A stretch of 64,000 bases of DNA. It comes from Papaver somniferum (lineage: Eukaryota; Streptophyta; Magnoliopsida; Ranunculales; Papaveraceae). A program made the position numbers and the translations under genes. Numbering within the stretch: the first letter of the stretch is position 1; every line of letters begins with the position of its first letter. The stretch lies in the NCBI RefSeq assembly GCF_003573695.1, contig NC_039359.1, positions 141,319,112-141,383,111 on the forward strand, read 5' to 3'. This document shows, piece after piece, positions 23,650 to 36,297 of this stretch. Below the pieces are notes generated by a model that did not search any database, was not told the origin of the DNA, and saw only the letters and a list, made by a program, of their open reading frames with translations.

Positions 23650-24660
23650 TAAATCGGTAATAAGTGATGCCATGAATCCTCCAACGAACTTTGCCATTCC
23701 AGTCATGTTATTATGGCTTCAGTTTCAGCTGCATAGTTCATATCAACACCAAGCCCAACTGCAAGAACTCCAAGACAAACATAATAAAAGAGCCTAGCAA
23801 GACTAAATCATCACAGCAATTATTCATGCAACTCTTCAACCTGATGGAGTGACTTGATATCATCAGGTGGAGCTTTGTTTATAAAGTATAAAAATTCACT
23901 CTTTTACCCTTAAAAAAGACACATTTCTCAGTCTTCCATAACTCAGCTTTAGTTGTGAGAATTGCCAACAACTCCTTCACGGTCATGCTTGTACCCTTGT
24001 AGCAAGCCTTGAAATCACTCACCGGCTTTGTCTTGAAAATGTCAGCAAGCCAATTCCAACAATCCCACAGAACAATCCTAGAGAATATGATGAAGACTTT
24101 CCTCTGCATTTTTACACAAGCAGCAGCGAGAACATTTCAAAACCAACATCCACAAGTCTGTCTTGAGTATCACAGCATTGAGGATTAAGCAACTTCCAGT
24201 TCATAGCGGCCAGAATTGGCTGAACATGATTCTTCCATAAAACACCAGCTTTCCAAAGCCAGCCGTAAATTTAACGGAGAATCTGCCCATTTTGTCTGGC
24301 ACCCGAACTCTCATGTTGTCTCCACCAGCAGGCTTGGTAATCTGCTCAGCGTCCACTCCGCACCTGACTAGAATGGGAAGAATAGCATCAGAGAAACTCC
24401 ACTCGTTATCATCAATAATGCAACTCAGATTAGCTTGCAAATTGGCTCTCTGTGAATCAGGGATACCAAGCACGCTAGCAATACTTCCACAGCCAAACCA
24501 ATTATGGAACTAAAGAGAGATGCTCTCACCATCCCCAACTATCCAACCTGTGTTCACAGCAACCTCAGAGTACACCCACCTGACACTGGCCAGAATAGAA
24601 GAATTGCGCCTGTAATCAACCAAATGAGAGCTAAAATCCATTATCACTGACAACAATATG
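23650..24660 (-). pseudogene. LINE (L1-type) ORF2 3' fragment: zinc-binding and RNase H regions
   Basis: Reading right to left: SSILASVRWVYSEV, then GWIVGDGESISL followed by TAG where the family has W (near 24511), then FHNWFGCGSIASVLGI. Next come VPDKMGRFSVKF, a decayed zinc-binding motif (C-x2-C-C-L-C ... E-x-S-L-H-H-I-L, near 24090-24140) with an in-frame stop and a frameshift, LWDCWNWLADIF, and finally GLGVDMNYAAETEAIIT of an RNase H domain near 23720. This order is the C-terminal third of plant LINE ORF2. It is dead. It lies between the two DUF295 copies and shares the RNase H signature with the fragment at 13482-13740. Confidence 0.75.
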
Positions 24661-25068
24661 AGTGCATAACAAAATACATATAAATACATTTTTATATAAA
24701 ACCAGAAATTTAAGAACCTGTATCAAATATACCATTAAACCCAAAGAAATTTACCAATTTTTTTTTTTTTACAGTTAGGTCCAACAAAGTTCCCTGACAA
24801 AGAAACTTGCTGGACCTAAATATCCAGCACCAGCATATATAAGCAAAACACTGCGTACACTTTTGTACCATAAGTTATAATGAACCAACTAGTACAGGGT
24901 TTAGATGCTATGTTCGTATCGTCAGGTCTTGATTAGGACTAGCCTCTTTCCTGAGCTATGCTGGTTCCGTCAGGCTCTTGATTAGGACTTTCCTAAGACC
25001 ACCCAGGCTCAATCCAAGGCGCAGCTTGAATTAGGACTAGTATCGTCAGGCTCTTGATTAAAGCTTGC
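24661..25068. other. Noncoding, shared with the flank of DUF295 copy A
   Basis: 24700-25068 corresponds to about 15000-15338: ATTTAAGAACCTGTATCAAAT, a TATATAAGC.AAAACACTG stretch and the tandem gene-end repeats (24900-25100). The duplication therefore included 3' flanking DNA. Confidence 0.6.
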
Positions 25069-27590
25069 CTAAGACCACCTAGGCTCGATCCAAGTGCATC
25101 TTAATCTTTCCTTCGTATTATGAAAATCTTGCGAAGAAGGTTGATTACTCCCAACATAATGATACTTACATGTATCAAGAGAATAATATAGAATTCTTTC
25201 GCCATATAATCTTGGGAAGTAGATTTTGTTCTCCATGCAACTACGTGGAGCAACTGCTGAGAAACTGGATGCATAGTTGATGAACAACACATGCTTTCCC
25301 AAACTGTTCAGTTTTACCCAGACCATCTCCGTATGATCCAATCTATAAATATCCACAGATTTTCCACTCTGTCCTAAATTCACTAGTAAAAGCTTTTTAT
25401 CACACCCCACCAGATAACTTGGATAAAAACCACTGAATTGTTTCAAGGACTTCGGAAGTATTTCCCAACTGGAATCTTCTGTCATATTAAAAACTCCTAA
25501 CATCCCATTATAATCTAAGCAGTAGAAAGCCTTGTCAAAGAAAACCGGGTTGTTAATACACGGCATAAAGTAGTCTTCACAGCGGCCTTCATAATCAAAG
25601 TCATGAACATCCCAATCAGTTGCACCCTTTCCCGGTTCCGTGACCAAGAAAGATATCTCATCGTAACCTACGAAGTCAAACCAATTGGAGACAGCGATCA
25701 CCACACAATCGCGAGAAGTTGGTACCGACGAGAATGACATTCCACCAAGTACATGATCATCAGGTAAATCTGGAAGACAAATGATTGCTCTTGTGAAGGG
25801 ATTGTAGCAAAATACAGTTTTTTTCCTGTTAGACAATAGAAGCCATCCATCTTTTGAAAAACGGATTGTAGCACCTAAAAGCAATTGATCATATAATTTC
25901 ATGAGGTACTTGTCATTGTTATGCATTGGGTCTACAACTTCGCAGATGGTGTCTTCATTATCTTCAAAGATAGAAATCAGCCATGGAGATAAACATGTAG
26001 TTGTTGTGGTCCTCGTAGAAGCTGATATTCGATTCAACGCAGGGAGAACTACAGAAATTTGTTTACAGGCTAAACGAAAATGGATGGAATCCACTGGATG
26101 GAGAAATCTCGCTATCTCCTCTGTAGAATCATTATAATTAAGAAAATCCCACTGTATTAAGGCTTCTAATTCTCCTCCTCCAATATTTACCCTGCTCATC
26201 TTTTCTTCTTCTACACTGGTTTCAGCTGTATCCTGGCTTACTAGAAGATCTGTTATTCTTGTCCTTCTTCCAGCAAGGTGCCTGCCAAAAAGTTTATACG
26301 TACAGTAATTAGAAAACCAAATAAATAACAATGTATGATAAAGACAAGGTAGTTGTGGTTGCACTGATGCTGTATTTACTTGTTTTCTGTTGTGGGCATC
26401 ATTATCCAAGTGGGTAGAAACCACGGAGTTGGATGCTGCAAACATGGCATGATAACAGTAGTCGCATTGTCTTCAGCTTCAAATGTGAACAAGGTTTGAT
26501 CTTCGAGTAGTGTATAAAACAAGCAACCCCTTTCAAGACCCATGTCGGCCGCTGAGCAACATGATGTGGAAGTTGAATAACACTTTCTAGAGGTTAAGTC
26601 TAACGCGTCCATGTTCGTGCACAAAAAGAGAACATGATCACCCAAAGATTTCAACAAAACCCAGGTCATTGATGAGAAATCCAACTTGAAGATATGTGTT
26701 GAGGCAACTTTTCTAAATCCTCTTGGACTGCAATTCAAATGAACTTTGAAGATTTCATTACCAGATTCAACCCAATGTTCTATGTAACGACTGTGTTCCT
26801 CACCTCCTCCTATCCATGTGAAATCGGCGTGCTCTAGCTTGATTATTTTGATAAATTGGTTCTCTAGCCTTGGCTGATTATTGACAACCTGATGCCATAT
26901 TTTTTGATGTATGTCAATCTGTATAACCCAACCATCTTCAAGGGAATTCTTACAGAAAGCATATAGCTTACCTCCAAAGAAAAGCAGGGATTTAATAGAT
27001 AGTGGATTATAATCATCGGTAGGATCATTAACAAACAATATCTTTGTTCTCCATTCTGTGTCTCTAGGTCGACAAAAAGCTAGTATGTGCATATCCTCAA
27101 GAATGTCGAAATGGTTTACATGTTTAAAAAGGAGGTATACCACACAACCTAGGTTGTCAGTCGGAGGCGGCGAGGATAACACTAAGTCGAACAGAAAATA
27201 ATCTCCTGGTTTGTGTTTGGTAAAAAATGACTGAGGATTGAGGCTAGGCAATTGAATAGTTTCTAATGATACAGGGTTCCACAAGAAACAATCATCTAAA
27301 TTAGAGTTAGCCACAGAATACTCAGCATTATCTTCAACATTACCAATAACAATTAGCCATCATTGATGTGAAGGTTTATGATAACATGCTCTACCTTGCA
27401 TTTCAGGAATAGACTTTATGCAATTTCGATTATTGGGTTCACATGGATTATAGAAATTCTGAAATTTCCTACCTTTCCCGTGCGGAAAAACAAGCCAAGG
27501 TGCTGCCATTGGAATCGGTGGACGCTGGATTTCACTTCTCTCATGGGATGCCTTTGCTGGTGCTGATCCTGATACAAATTGATTGTCCAT
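25069..27590 (-). pseudogene. Two-module DUF295 / F-box-like gene, copy B, one premature stop
   Basis: Exon 1 27590-26380, intron 26379-26282 (donor CAA|GTAAAT, acceptor TTTTTGGCAG|G), exon 2 26281-25069. Joined, the model is 808 codons including stop. Exon 1 starts MDNQFVSGSAPAKA and carries a DUF295 module (APWLVFPHGKGRKFQNFY, DDCFLWNPVSLETIQLP, LGCVVYLLFKHVNH, FTWIGGGEEHSR). Exon 2 carries a degenerate F-box-like part (WDFLNYNDSTEEIARFL, FRLACKQISVVLPAL) and a second DUF295 module (DGWLLLSNRKKTVFCYNP, RAIICLPDLP), ending WIEPRWS. The single lesion is a TGA at 27362-27360 (codon 77) where copy A has GGA, a one-base change. Everything downstream stays in frame, so inactivation looks recent, or a downstream start is used. 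Function of the family is unknown beyond a possible ubiquitin-ligase adaptor role for the F-box. Confidence 0.85.
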
Positions 27591-27875
27591 GAAAAGTAAG
27601 TATTGAAGAAATTAAGAGGATTATGTATAAATTTCTACTAATCTAAATCATCAACATTGTGGATTCGTGTTAGGGTTGAAGAAAACTGCTTGAATCACAG
27701 AGTATGAGTTAAAGAGGTGTTAGGGTTTTAGAGATCAACAAAATTTTGAGCTATAAAATACTGGACTATGAGATTTATAGCTTCGGAGTTCAGAGAGCTA
27801 TAAAATGAAGAAAAAACTTGTGAGTTGTGACAAGTCTATTCCCCATGGTTTTCCCCATTCCCTTTGGGGTCCTAA
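27591..27875 (-). promoter_or_regulatory. Likely promoter and leader of DUF295 copy B
   Basis: Short gap upstream of the copy B start codon. No clear TATA box is assigned. It ends abruptly at the Harbinger-type element, which may have displaced part of the promoter. Confidence 0.3.
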
Positions 27876-28920
27876 GAGCAACCACAGTAGACGATCAAAC
27901 TTATAATTATGGTCCAGAGAGCAGACACAACGGGACGGAGTAAAGACTAAAATATGGACCAAGACCAAATTTCAGACTATATTTGGTCCCCGACCAAGAC
28001 CAAACCTATATATAGTCGAGCGGACGTATAATCTTCGTTTGTCACCGGGCGTGTATATAAAGTACGCTTCACATGAAACGCATGTATAATCTTCGTCCCA
28101 CGAACATGCGTGTATATAAACTACGCCTCAATGGAGCGGTGCTGAAATGCACGCCCGACGGGGCGTTGCTGAAGTTTACGCCCCATGCCAGACGGTGATA
28201 TAATAAACGCCCCAATGATGCTAACATTATACATACGCCTCAGTCAGGCGCTGATATAGTCAACGCCCCAACTCGGGCATGCGTTTAGTTAACGCCCCAT
28301 GATGAGAGGACCTAATACCTCCGCCCCATTTGTAAATTCCAAGTTTCTGACAGTAGAATTTTTTTGATACGACTCTGACTCTAAACTAGCTGAGTCATGT
28401 ATAGCCTAACATATTCATTAAGCCACATACGATTTGATATTACACGATCCAAGCATGCATGTAACTCTGCATGTAACAAACCCTTTATAAAAAGGTAAGA
28501 TCAAAACTATAAAGCACTAAACAAACTAAAAATTAAGGTTCAAAAATTATGGTTCATGCCTCACGTGCCGTTTACGTTTGTGCAGCTGAGGGGAGATTAT
28601 ACCTACGCCTCATTCAGGCGGTCGTTTACCCATTCTCCCCAACAGGCGTGGATTATATCAACGCCCCTTCTCCCGGCGTAAACTATATGCACGCCCCATA
28701 ACGGGTGTAATCTTTATCACCGCCCCACAACAAGCGTACATTATATCTACGCCTCAGCGGGACGAACTTTATATGTACGCTCCACAACCAAGCGTAGATT
28801 ATATATCCGCTCGACTAAATATACTCCTCTACCCTAGCGTCACAGTGCAGACTAAACTCATATTTGGTCTTTCATTTTGGTCTTTGATCTTTGGTTATAG
28901 TCGTACCACTGCAGTTGCTC
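27876..28920. mobile_element. PIF/Harbinger-type non-autonomous element with repeat arrays
   Basis: A 1045-bp unit flanked by TAA on both sides (27873-27875, 28921-28923). The ends are inverted: GAGCAACCACAGTAG at the left and GAGCAACTGCAGTGG from the right, both followed by GACCAAA-type words. Two internal arrays (about 28000-28330 and 28590-28810) repeat TATATAAACTACGCC- and ACGCCCC-type motifs roughly every 30 bp. No transposase coding. Confidence 0.8.
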
Positions 28921-31900
28921 TAAACCGTCAAAAGTGTAGTTGTTTTTTTCTAAATTTTTTTCTGACTCATTAAGTCTGACTCAAAAAAGCGATAAAAATT
29001 TAAATAATAAAAAAACTTTTGAATCCAGTCGAACATGAACCATCGAGTTCGATAGAAAATGATATAAATAAAAAAGACAAACGATGTGACACCCGACTCA
29101 ATCAAATTCAGATCAAAATAAACAAGGTTTAGGCTTCCAATACTCTCTATTGTTTGCAACATTTATATCCCATAATTCATCAGCATAACAAAGCAGGGTT
29201 GATGTAGGAGTTATCTTGGCACCAACCAATTTTGATGTAAAAGGCCAGATCAATGTATTTTCTTTTCAAAGTCAAGCCGGCGGCACTAGTATGAGTACTA
29301 GCAGTTAATGAATGATGTAATAATGCAATGCAACTGTGCAACTCATTATTATTTTGGGACTTACAAATTTGGAGCAACAAAACAGTTTTAGGTACTTATC
29401 ACTAACCTGGATGCCACCACCAGGAAGTGATAGACTGGCCAACTTTCCTCCTGCAATGTGTCCCGAGTCCAATCGAACGGCTTTGGGCAGCGTTCAATGT
29501 GGGTCCTTGATTTTTCTCTCTTGCGGAATAAGTTGCGGGAGAAACTGTCGGGATATGTCATTTCCGTGCCACCACCACATCTATTTGGTGACACAGACCT
29601 CCCCTAACTTTACACCTGCACATCCTAGTTTGTTTGATTGGTTCGCGCCACCGCTAGTGTTTCCCAACTTATTAGAAACTCCTTGCGAATCATACTCTTT
29701 ATCTTTCGGCAACATTCAGTTTATTAAACTTATTGTACTGAGAATTACAATCTGCTAAGATAAGTCGACCTTAGAGTTGGATTTTCAAAGTGGTAGATGG
29801 TGTTATACGTCTCCGATTGTGCTCATTTTGTAGGAATCCAGAGTTTGATAAGAGGAACATAATATCAAAATATTGGGTTCAAATTCTCATTGAACTCTAA
29901 AAAAAAATTTGTCCAATCTTATATGGACAGTATACATATAAGATTGTCCATGGATCCTCCCTCATTTATAAGTTTATCAACACATACAATCAATTTTTGT
30001 GCATATTATTTTCACAAGTCAACCTAAAATGGCTAAAAGTAAGCATATCATGTACATGTGCCGGAAGTGGATATATCTGGCTGATCAGTCTGAGTCTAAT
30101 GACTTATGAAGTAGCGTACTTAAACGGTGGCTAGTTAGTTGGAGTCTAAATTTGTCTCATAATCGACAACTATAATGAAAATTCGGCAGGTATTCTTCAT
30201 TTTTATCACGGATCGTACGCAATTAGAAAATGTTAGGAAAAATACATTGCGATTCTAATATGGTCACCTTTAAAACCAATAATTGGCAGGTTGAAGCATT
30301 TTATATGCCGTTTTTTTACAATCAGTGAGTAAACTAAATTTGGTTTGTTGATTGTGGAGTGAGGACGAAATCATACTCATACCATCCAATTGTTATTTAA
30401 TCTGCTAGCTTGATATACCCATGCCTGTCAATTGAAACCATTTTTTAACACAGAAATTATGAATTTATATTTCTTAATAAATCGACAGTTATGATGATCT
30501 TTAAATGAGATAAAAGATTTTAAAAAAAAATTAAAGCCAGATATTAAATAAAAGGGACTATATACTAGAGAACACATGGCCTTTGTCCCTTGAATTATTA
30601 ACACGTATTACATCTTAGATCTACATCATCAAGAATTAAAACAAAACACAAAGCAAACACCGAATTTCTATTCAAACACCAAATTCATCAATAGAAAAAC
30701 ATCGCAAGAAAGAGGGACACCGACATCAGGGAAACCATCCGAGTTAATTAAGTTTTGATGGATGAGTTGTCATCAAACTTTCAATAAATTCGGTTCACTA
30801 TATATAGTTCAGAAAAAGTAATTTATCGCTTAAAACGATCAATTAAAAAAGTTGAATACAAATCAAAGAATAATAATTTATTGAACAGTTCAAATCGTCG
30901 TAAACAACGAAAAAAAGTAAGAATTTTTTTTCAATAAACAACTATTGAAACAAAGATTAACAAAATATTCTACTTCTACGACGTTCAATCAGTAAGATAT
31001 CAAGAAATATATTAAAAAATCTCGTCGAAAAGTCCAAATTGTTATTAATGATGAAAATATTAAAATAAAAGTTTGATTAACACCAAAAAAAATAAAGATT
31101 AAGTATAATGTGCTATTTGTGTGTAACAATTAATTATACAAAAAAGAGAGAAAAAAAATAGATTAAAATAAAAATTTCACTGAACATTAGAATAAGAACA
31201 AAGTTTCGATCAACATCCACTAAAACAAATATTAACATAACACTTTACTTTTACAAACATTGATTATACCAAATAAAAAGCAAGAACTACATTAACATAA
31301 AAATCTTATCAAACAGTTCGAATCATCATCAACAACGAAAAGATTAGAATAAAACTTTGATAAACTACTACTCAAAAATATTTAACATGACAAAGCGCGC
31401 TCATGGAACCATCCATTATATATATATACAACAACAACAAAGAAGTGTGTTAAACATATCATGAAATTAAACTTAGAAGGTTTAAATCATCATTAAGAAC
31501 ACAAAGGTAAAAACAAAAATTTGATCAATAACTACCAGAACAGAGTTTATAAAAGTATTATAATTCTACAAACCAAACAACTCTCGTAAGAATAACAGTC
31601 AATGAAAGTACGTCTGCTAGCTTCTTCAACAAACCTGCAAAACCCGATTTTAATTTATTTGGTGACCACTAATTGGTTTTTATTCCTTTACTTTTCAAGA
31701 AGATATACATTTAAAAAAAATACTCCTCAATGTTAGCATATTGTTACCTCGGACATGGAAATTGATTATCCATTGAGAAATGTTATTTTTGTGGGTTGAA
31801 CTCCCTACAAAAGTAAAAAAACTTTTATCTCAATACCAGTCATACGAATAAAGTACATACGAACATTTGAGTTCGGGTTTATAACTTCGATATTTATCTT

Positions 31901-33741
31901 GTAGTTGTCTTTGTAACCTGATTTTCTTTCTTTGGTGACTTCAGCTTTGATCTCTATGTTATATTCTTTTTCGACTTATATTGTTTTGTTGCAATGTTGA
32001 AGCTCTTTAGCTGAAGGCATTTGATGACAAGTAAACATCCCTTCTCCCCAATCACAACTTGAACAATTGTTAGATTGATTGTAGTGTAAGAGTCCAAAAC
32101 CCATGCCCATAAACAAATGCAGGTAGTAGCTCATCAACTACAAAACCAGTTGAATCATACCCACCACGACTATCTGCAATACAATAGTTTTGGTTGAGCA
32201 ACTGTAATCGTTTCTTAATTATAAATAATCAAAAGATTTATATAAGATTGTATACCACATGAAGTAACAACGACATTCTCTCTTGAGTGATCTATGTAGA
32301 TCAAAACTTTCACCTACATCACTAAGAAGAAACAAAAAATCATCAACTACCCTCAAAACATAGTCAAATAGATCAATATAAAACGATGTTGGTCGAGGGG
32401 AAGTTCCAAATTTAATTGATCTGAGAAGAACTCTCTATTGAAACAAAACCTTATTCATCAAATAACATATTAATCTAAAATAAATATATAAAAATCCTCA
32501 AGAATCGAACGCCTCCGGCTGTCCATCTAGGTATGTCAAGTTTGGATGATTTCCAATCTGATCTTCAATAGAATCAACCACAAAAACTGCAAAAATCAAG
32601 TTCAAAATCTAGCACCTAATGAAACGTCTACCATTTACAGTATTAAAATTGAATAAATTGATTGAAGAGAGAATCTCATCAAAGATTAACGTTGTCATTA
32701 AAACAACAAAGAGACTCACCATTAACTTAAGTTAAGAATGGATCATACCACGTGACATCAGTAGATGGATAATTACAACCAAGAAACGGATGGAATAACA
32801 AATCCTATTTAAGTTCACAATTTCCATTAACACAATCAAAAAATCTCCTTCAAAAAAAAAAAAAAGGAATTTCTCCCATTTTACTTCACAATCGATCATA
32901 TCTCATAACATCAGTTGATTGATTGGAATCTTACCCTCAGATATCATATTTTTATGATAGTCGTCTTGTTTGGAAGCTTCGATTGGTTCAGAGAGATAAA
33001 AAAATCCAATGAAAAAAATGTGTTTCCGTGTTTATAAATAATCAACGTTTCTGGAACAGTACATGTTTGTGGGGGGAAGAAGTGAATGATCGGTTTTACC
33101 TACATGGCCGGTCACTTACATGTCTCTTAACAATGCAATCGGTAACAAAAAAATAGTGCTTCGACTACACTTAATCGCTAGTCACTTCTAAAAAATATGT
33201 TAGGTCCTGGACCGTGATGTGTGCCATCTGGTACGACACGTGAAAAACATCGAAATACATAAATTTTTAAATATAATGTCATTCGTTCATCTATCAGTAA
33301 AATAGTTCAGTTGTATACTTATCAAATGGTGGCAACATCTCAATATCATTACCAGTTGATTCCATGATCATTTTTTACTCACATAGCAGGTCACTTACAT
33401 GTCTCTCGATAGAATCAGTAACAGAAAGTGTGTATAAATTTTATTCACATATGTGCTAAAAGCATGGTACAATTTCTCTTACCGTCAGATGATTACAGAT
33501 GAAAAAAATTTGTAGTCAAGGTGAGTGGATTTCATACTATTGTATTTTGTGAGAAAGGATTGCTGACTTGGAAACCAATTTATCAATGATGCTTTGACCT
33601 AAATGACATATGATCCTAGTTGGATACTTATATCAGACAGGTGGTAGTGGGTCACATACATATGCGACAGATGTTTAGGGGTCGTGATGGTGTCGCGTGC
33701 AATTTTTTAATATGGGGAAGGTCTATTGCTTGACCTTCTTA
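28921..33741. other. Long AT-rich stretch without a recognisable gene
   Basis: No supported coding region. The frames at 29336-29758 (+) and 29388-29594 (-) overlap on opposite strands and show no domain. About 30840-31600 contains degenerate units of roughly 125-150 bp sharing words like AAACTTTGATAAACTACTA and TTATCAAACAGTTCGAATC. GGTCACTTACATGTCTCT occurs twice (near 33112 and 33390), with similar surroundings. A long A tract lies near 32850. Confidence 0.45.
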
Positions 33742-34741
33742 TGCTTATTCCTATGCACATGGATAAAAAAAGGTTGTTTGACATACCAGGTGGCATGGCA
33801 AACGAGTTGCGCCACTATGGTCCGGAAAAGCACTGAGCAATAGAGTTTTTATCGAATGAAATAGTTAATATCGACAACGATGGAGTCTTTATCGCTGGCG
33901 CTACCATTAATATCGCTCGATATAAAGTCTAGCGCCAATGGCTAGTTCTTTATCGCCTATAAAAACGTAATTTTCAAACTAAAAAACTACGCCAAATTTT
34001 TTACACAAAATGTTTTTCTATTTCTCAATCTAATTTCTCCATTTCTCTCTTTCTCAATGTAACTTATTTTTTAAAATTTTCTCAAATGGCACGATTTCAA
34101 ACCCAACTTGATTCAACAACCAACTTGATTTTTCTGGAGTAGTGCTTGAAGGTGCCGTTAAGAACATATGTGATAGTTATAAAAACATAGGTAAAAAGCA
34201 AAGAACTCTTCAAGTTTTGGAAATTAACCAAGTCAAAAATGCAACTAAGAAAAGACAAAGAAAAGTTCAAGGCAAGGAAAATTAAGGAAAAACAAATTTG
34301 AAGGCAAAGAAGAAGATAAATAAAGGAAACTCCGCTCATGAGCGCATTGATTGGAAGTTATATGAAATGAAGAAGATAAACAAGATGAAGAACATTGTCC
34401 CAAATTTTTATTTTTCAAATCTATATTTCAATTTATTATTGTCTAGCTTTATGTCTTGTAAAATGACTATTAATGATTAACTCGAAATTTAATGAATTTG
34501 AAAATTTGACTCGTATTGTTAAAAATTAAGCTTAATTATATTCTTACTTCAATATTACATTTTAACTAGAGTTACAGTTTAGTTTAAACTAAAGTAAGAT
34601 AAATATTAAAAATTAATACTTAGACTTAAGTGGACAATTAAGAAATTAAAACATTAATCTTGGATTATATTTGGGCGACTCTCTTAAGATCTCGATTTTT
34701 TTTCCAAATTGGAAGTCTTTTTCGTAGATGCGACGATAATA

Positions 34742-35136
34742 TTATGCACGACACCTTTGTTGAAATTCCATTATGGTTTCACCATCCCTCATGTTTGGAC
34801 CTTCTTGCTGAAGTAAAACAAAATACCTAATAACTTCTTTATTGATTACAGTGAAGCGATGATTCAACCCTGAAACATTGCGATTGTTGGGGTTCATTGT
34901 TTTTTCTTGAAATTTCCTAAAAATCATTTCCCAAAATTTTTGGGGACTGAATTCATCTGCGAATAAAGTCTCAGTAAAATAAACAAAATTTCTACAAATA
35001 CATTCATCTTCCTCAGTAGTAAATTTTGTTATCGCTAACTAATTCGACTTCGCACATTGTCACGATTAAAAACTCTTTGATTTTCGGCAGTATGTTGGTT
35101 TGTTACGAACTCGGCCATGTTCATATTATCAACCAT
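34742..35136 (-). pseudogene. Harbinger ORF1-like Myb/SANT protein, broken
   Basis: An ATG at 35136 opens MVDNMNMAEFVTNQHT, which stops at TAG about 36 codons on. Shifted by one frame, the sequence continues FTTEEDECICRNFVYFTE, then FSPQKFWEMIFRKF, then SGLNHRFTVINKEVIRYF, ending at 34742. The W/F-T-x-E-E-D-x-x-L/I-C start, the FW block and the L-x-x-R-F-x-x-I-N-K-x-V-x-x-F block are the usual layout of the trihelix/Myb-like ORF1 protein that partners plant PIF/Harbinger transposases. One frameshift and internal stops inactivate it. It lies inside the 33742-38745 element, consistent with that class. Confidence 0.6.
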
Positions 35137-35287
35137 GATCTTTGATGATTTGGAAGAGTGACGAATAAAACTGAGAGTTTGAGAAATTCAAGAAAGATTT
35201 ACAAATTCTGGTGTGAGTTGAAATGAGTTTGAAATTGAGTATTTATAAGGGGAGAAATTGTAGTTGTTGGATAAATAACTGATGCGT

Positions 35288-35640
35288 GGTCTTAGAAGAG
35301 TTTGCAGACAAGATGCTTGCTGAACTGCCTAAGACGCTACTACCGTGGCGTAGGATCGATCATATAATTGAGTTGGTGCTAGGGCGAGACCGCCTGCGCA
35401 AGCACTATCTTGTATGTCACCGCTAGAACTTGAGGAGATGTGCAAGCAGATTTCTGAACTGTTGGAACCAGGCTATATACAACCGTCTAAAGCTTCATTT
35501 GGTGCTCCGGTTCTGTTCCAAAAGAAGCAAGATGGCTAACTTTTTATGTGTGTTGATTATAGGGATTTGAACAAGCTAACAATGAAGAACAAGTACCCAA
35601 TTCCTCTAGTGGCAGACTAGTTTGTCTGGGAACGAGACTT
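35288..35640 (+). pseudogene. Gypsy reverse transcriptase N-terminal fragment
   Basis: Plus-strand sequence nearly matching 59929-60288. It shows AELPKTLLP-like sequence, LEEMCKQISELLEPGYIQPS, APVLFQKKQDG with a TAA where the second copy has TCG, and MCVDYRDLNKLTMKNKYPIP. This is the start of a Ty3/Gypsy RT, ending abruptly before its catalytic YxDD motif. It has several stops and is dead. Confidence 0.75.
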
Positions 35641-36297
35641 TTAGAGGTACCTTAGGATTCCAAAGTTGTTTGTCTGGGAACAAGATAAATCCTTCAGTTG
35701 CAAACGCCGAGTAAGAAGAAGCTACGGAGAAACCTTTACCATTGTCATACCTCCACTATCTTTCATCAATAGCCGTCATATCGAGAGTCGAACTAGGATC
35801 TCCTATCAACTGCAACAACTGAACCATTTCCTGTATTTCTACTTCATTCAAATCTCTGTTAAAACTAAAATTCCACGCTCCTTGAACTGAAACCATCTTC
35901 TTCACAGTGAGTTTTTTACATTTAGAGATTTTGAATAACAAAGGAAATCTCAACCTTAACGACTGCTCACCTATCCATATATCAAGTAGATTTCAGCAGC
36001 ATCCCTTATAATCAAATCAGTACCAGTTTTGGTGAAGTCTCTTGTTTTAAGAATACCCATCCATAGGCTCCGTCCAATAGATCTATTGGAATGATTAGGA
36101 AATAATGCTTCATGTATCCCACCAGACTTTTGCGCTATGATTCTTCTCCACATCGCACATTTCTAATTTCCGTAGCGCCATATCCATTTTGCATGTAGGG
36201 TCTTATTTCCTATGATTCTTCTAGTTTTTACTTTATACTAAAGAAGTCTGTCATGAGACGACAATTCCAAGCCTAATTGTCACTAAAAAGATATAAT
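35640..36297 (-). pseudogene. LINE ORF2 fragment joined to the Gypsy piece
   Basis: Minus-strand reading, right to left: MWRRIIAQKSGGIHEALFPN, SLWMGILKTRDF, GTDLIIRDAAEIY, a frameshift, WIGEQSLRLRFPLLFKISK, GAWNFSFNRDLNEVEIQEM, NGKGFSVASSYSAF and [11 protein letters not shown]. This is the order found between the RT and zinc-binding regions of plant L1-type ORF2. It stops at the junction with the opposite-strand Gypsy RT fragment near 35640. A shorter copy is at 60288-60727. Confidence 0.75.

Noticed and set aside
29336..29758. Plus-strand 140-codon frame
   Set aside because: Overlaps another open frame on the opposite strand and shows no recognisable motif in either.
29730..29960. Possible SINE (GGTTCAAATTCT box B-like word followed by an A tract)
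   Set aside because: No matching box A at the right distance and no target duplication seen.
34298..34480. Lysine-rich plus-strand frame inside the Harbinger-type element
   Set aside because: Short, low complexity, with no match to transposase or ORF1 motifs.
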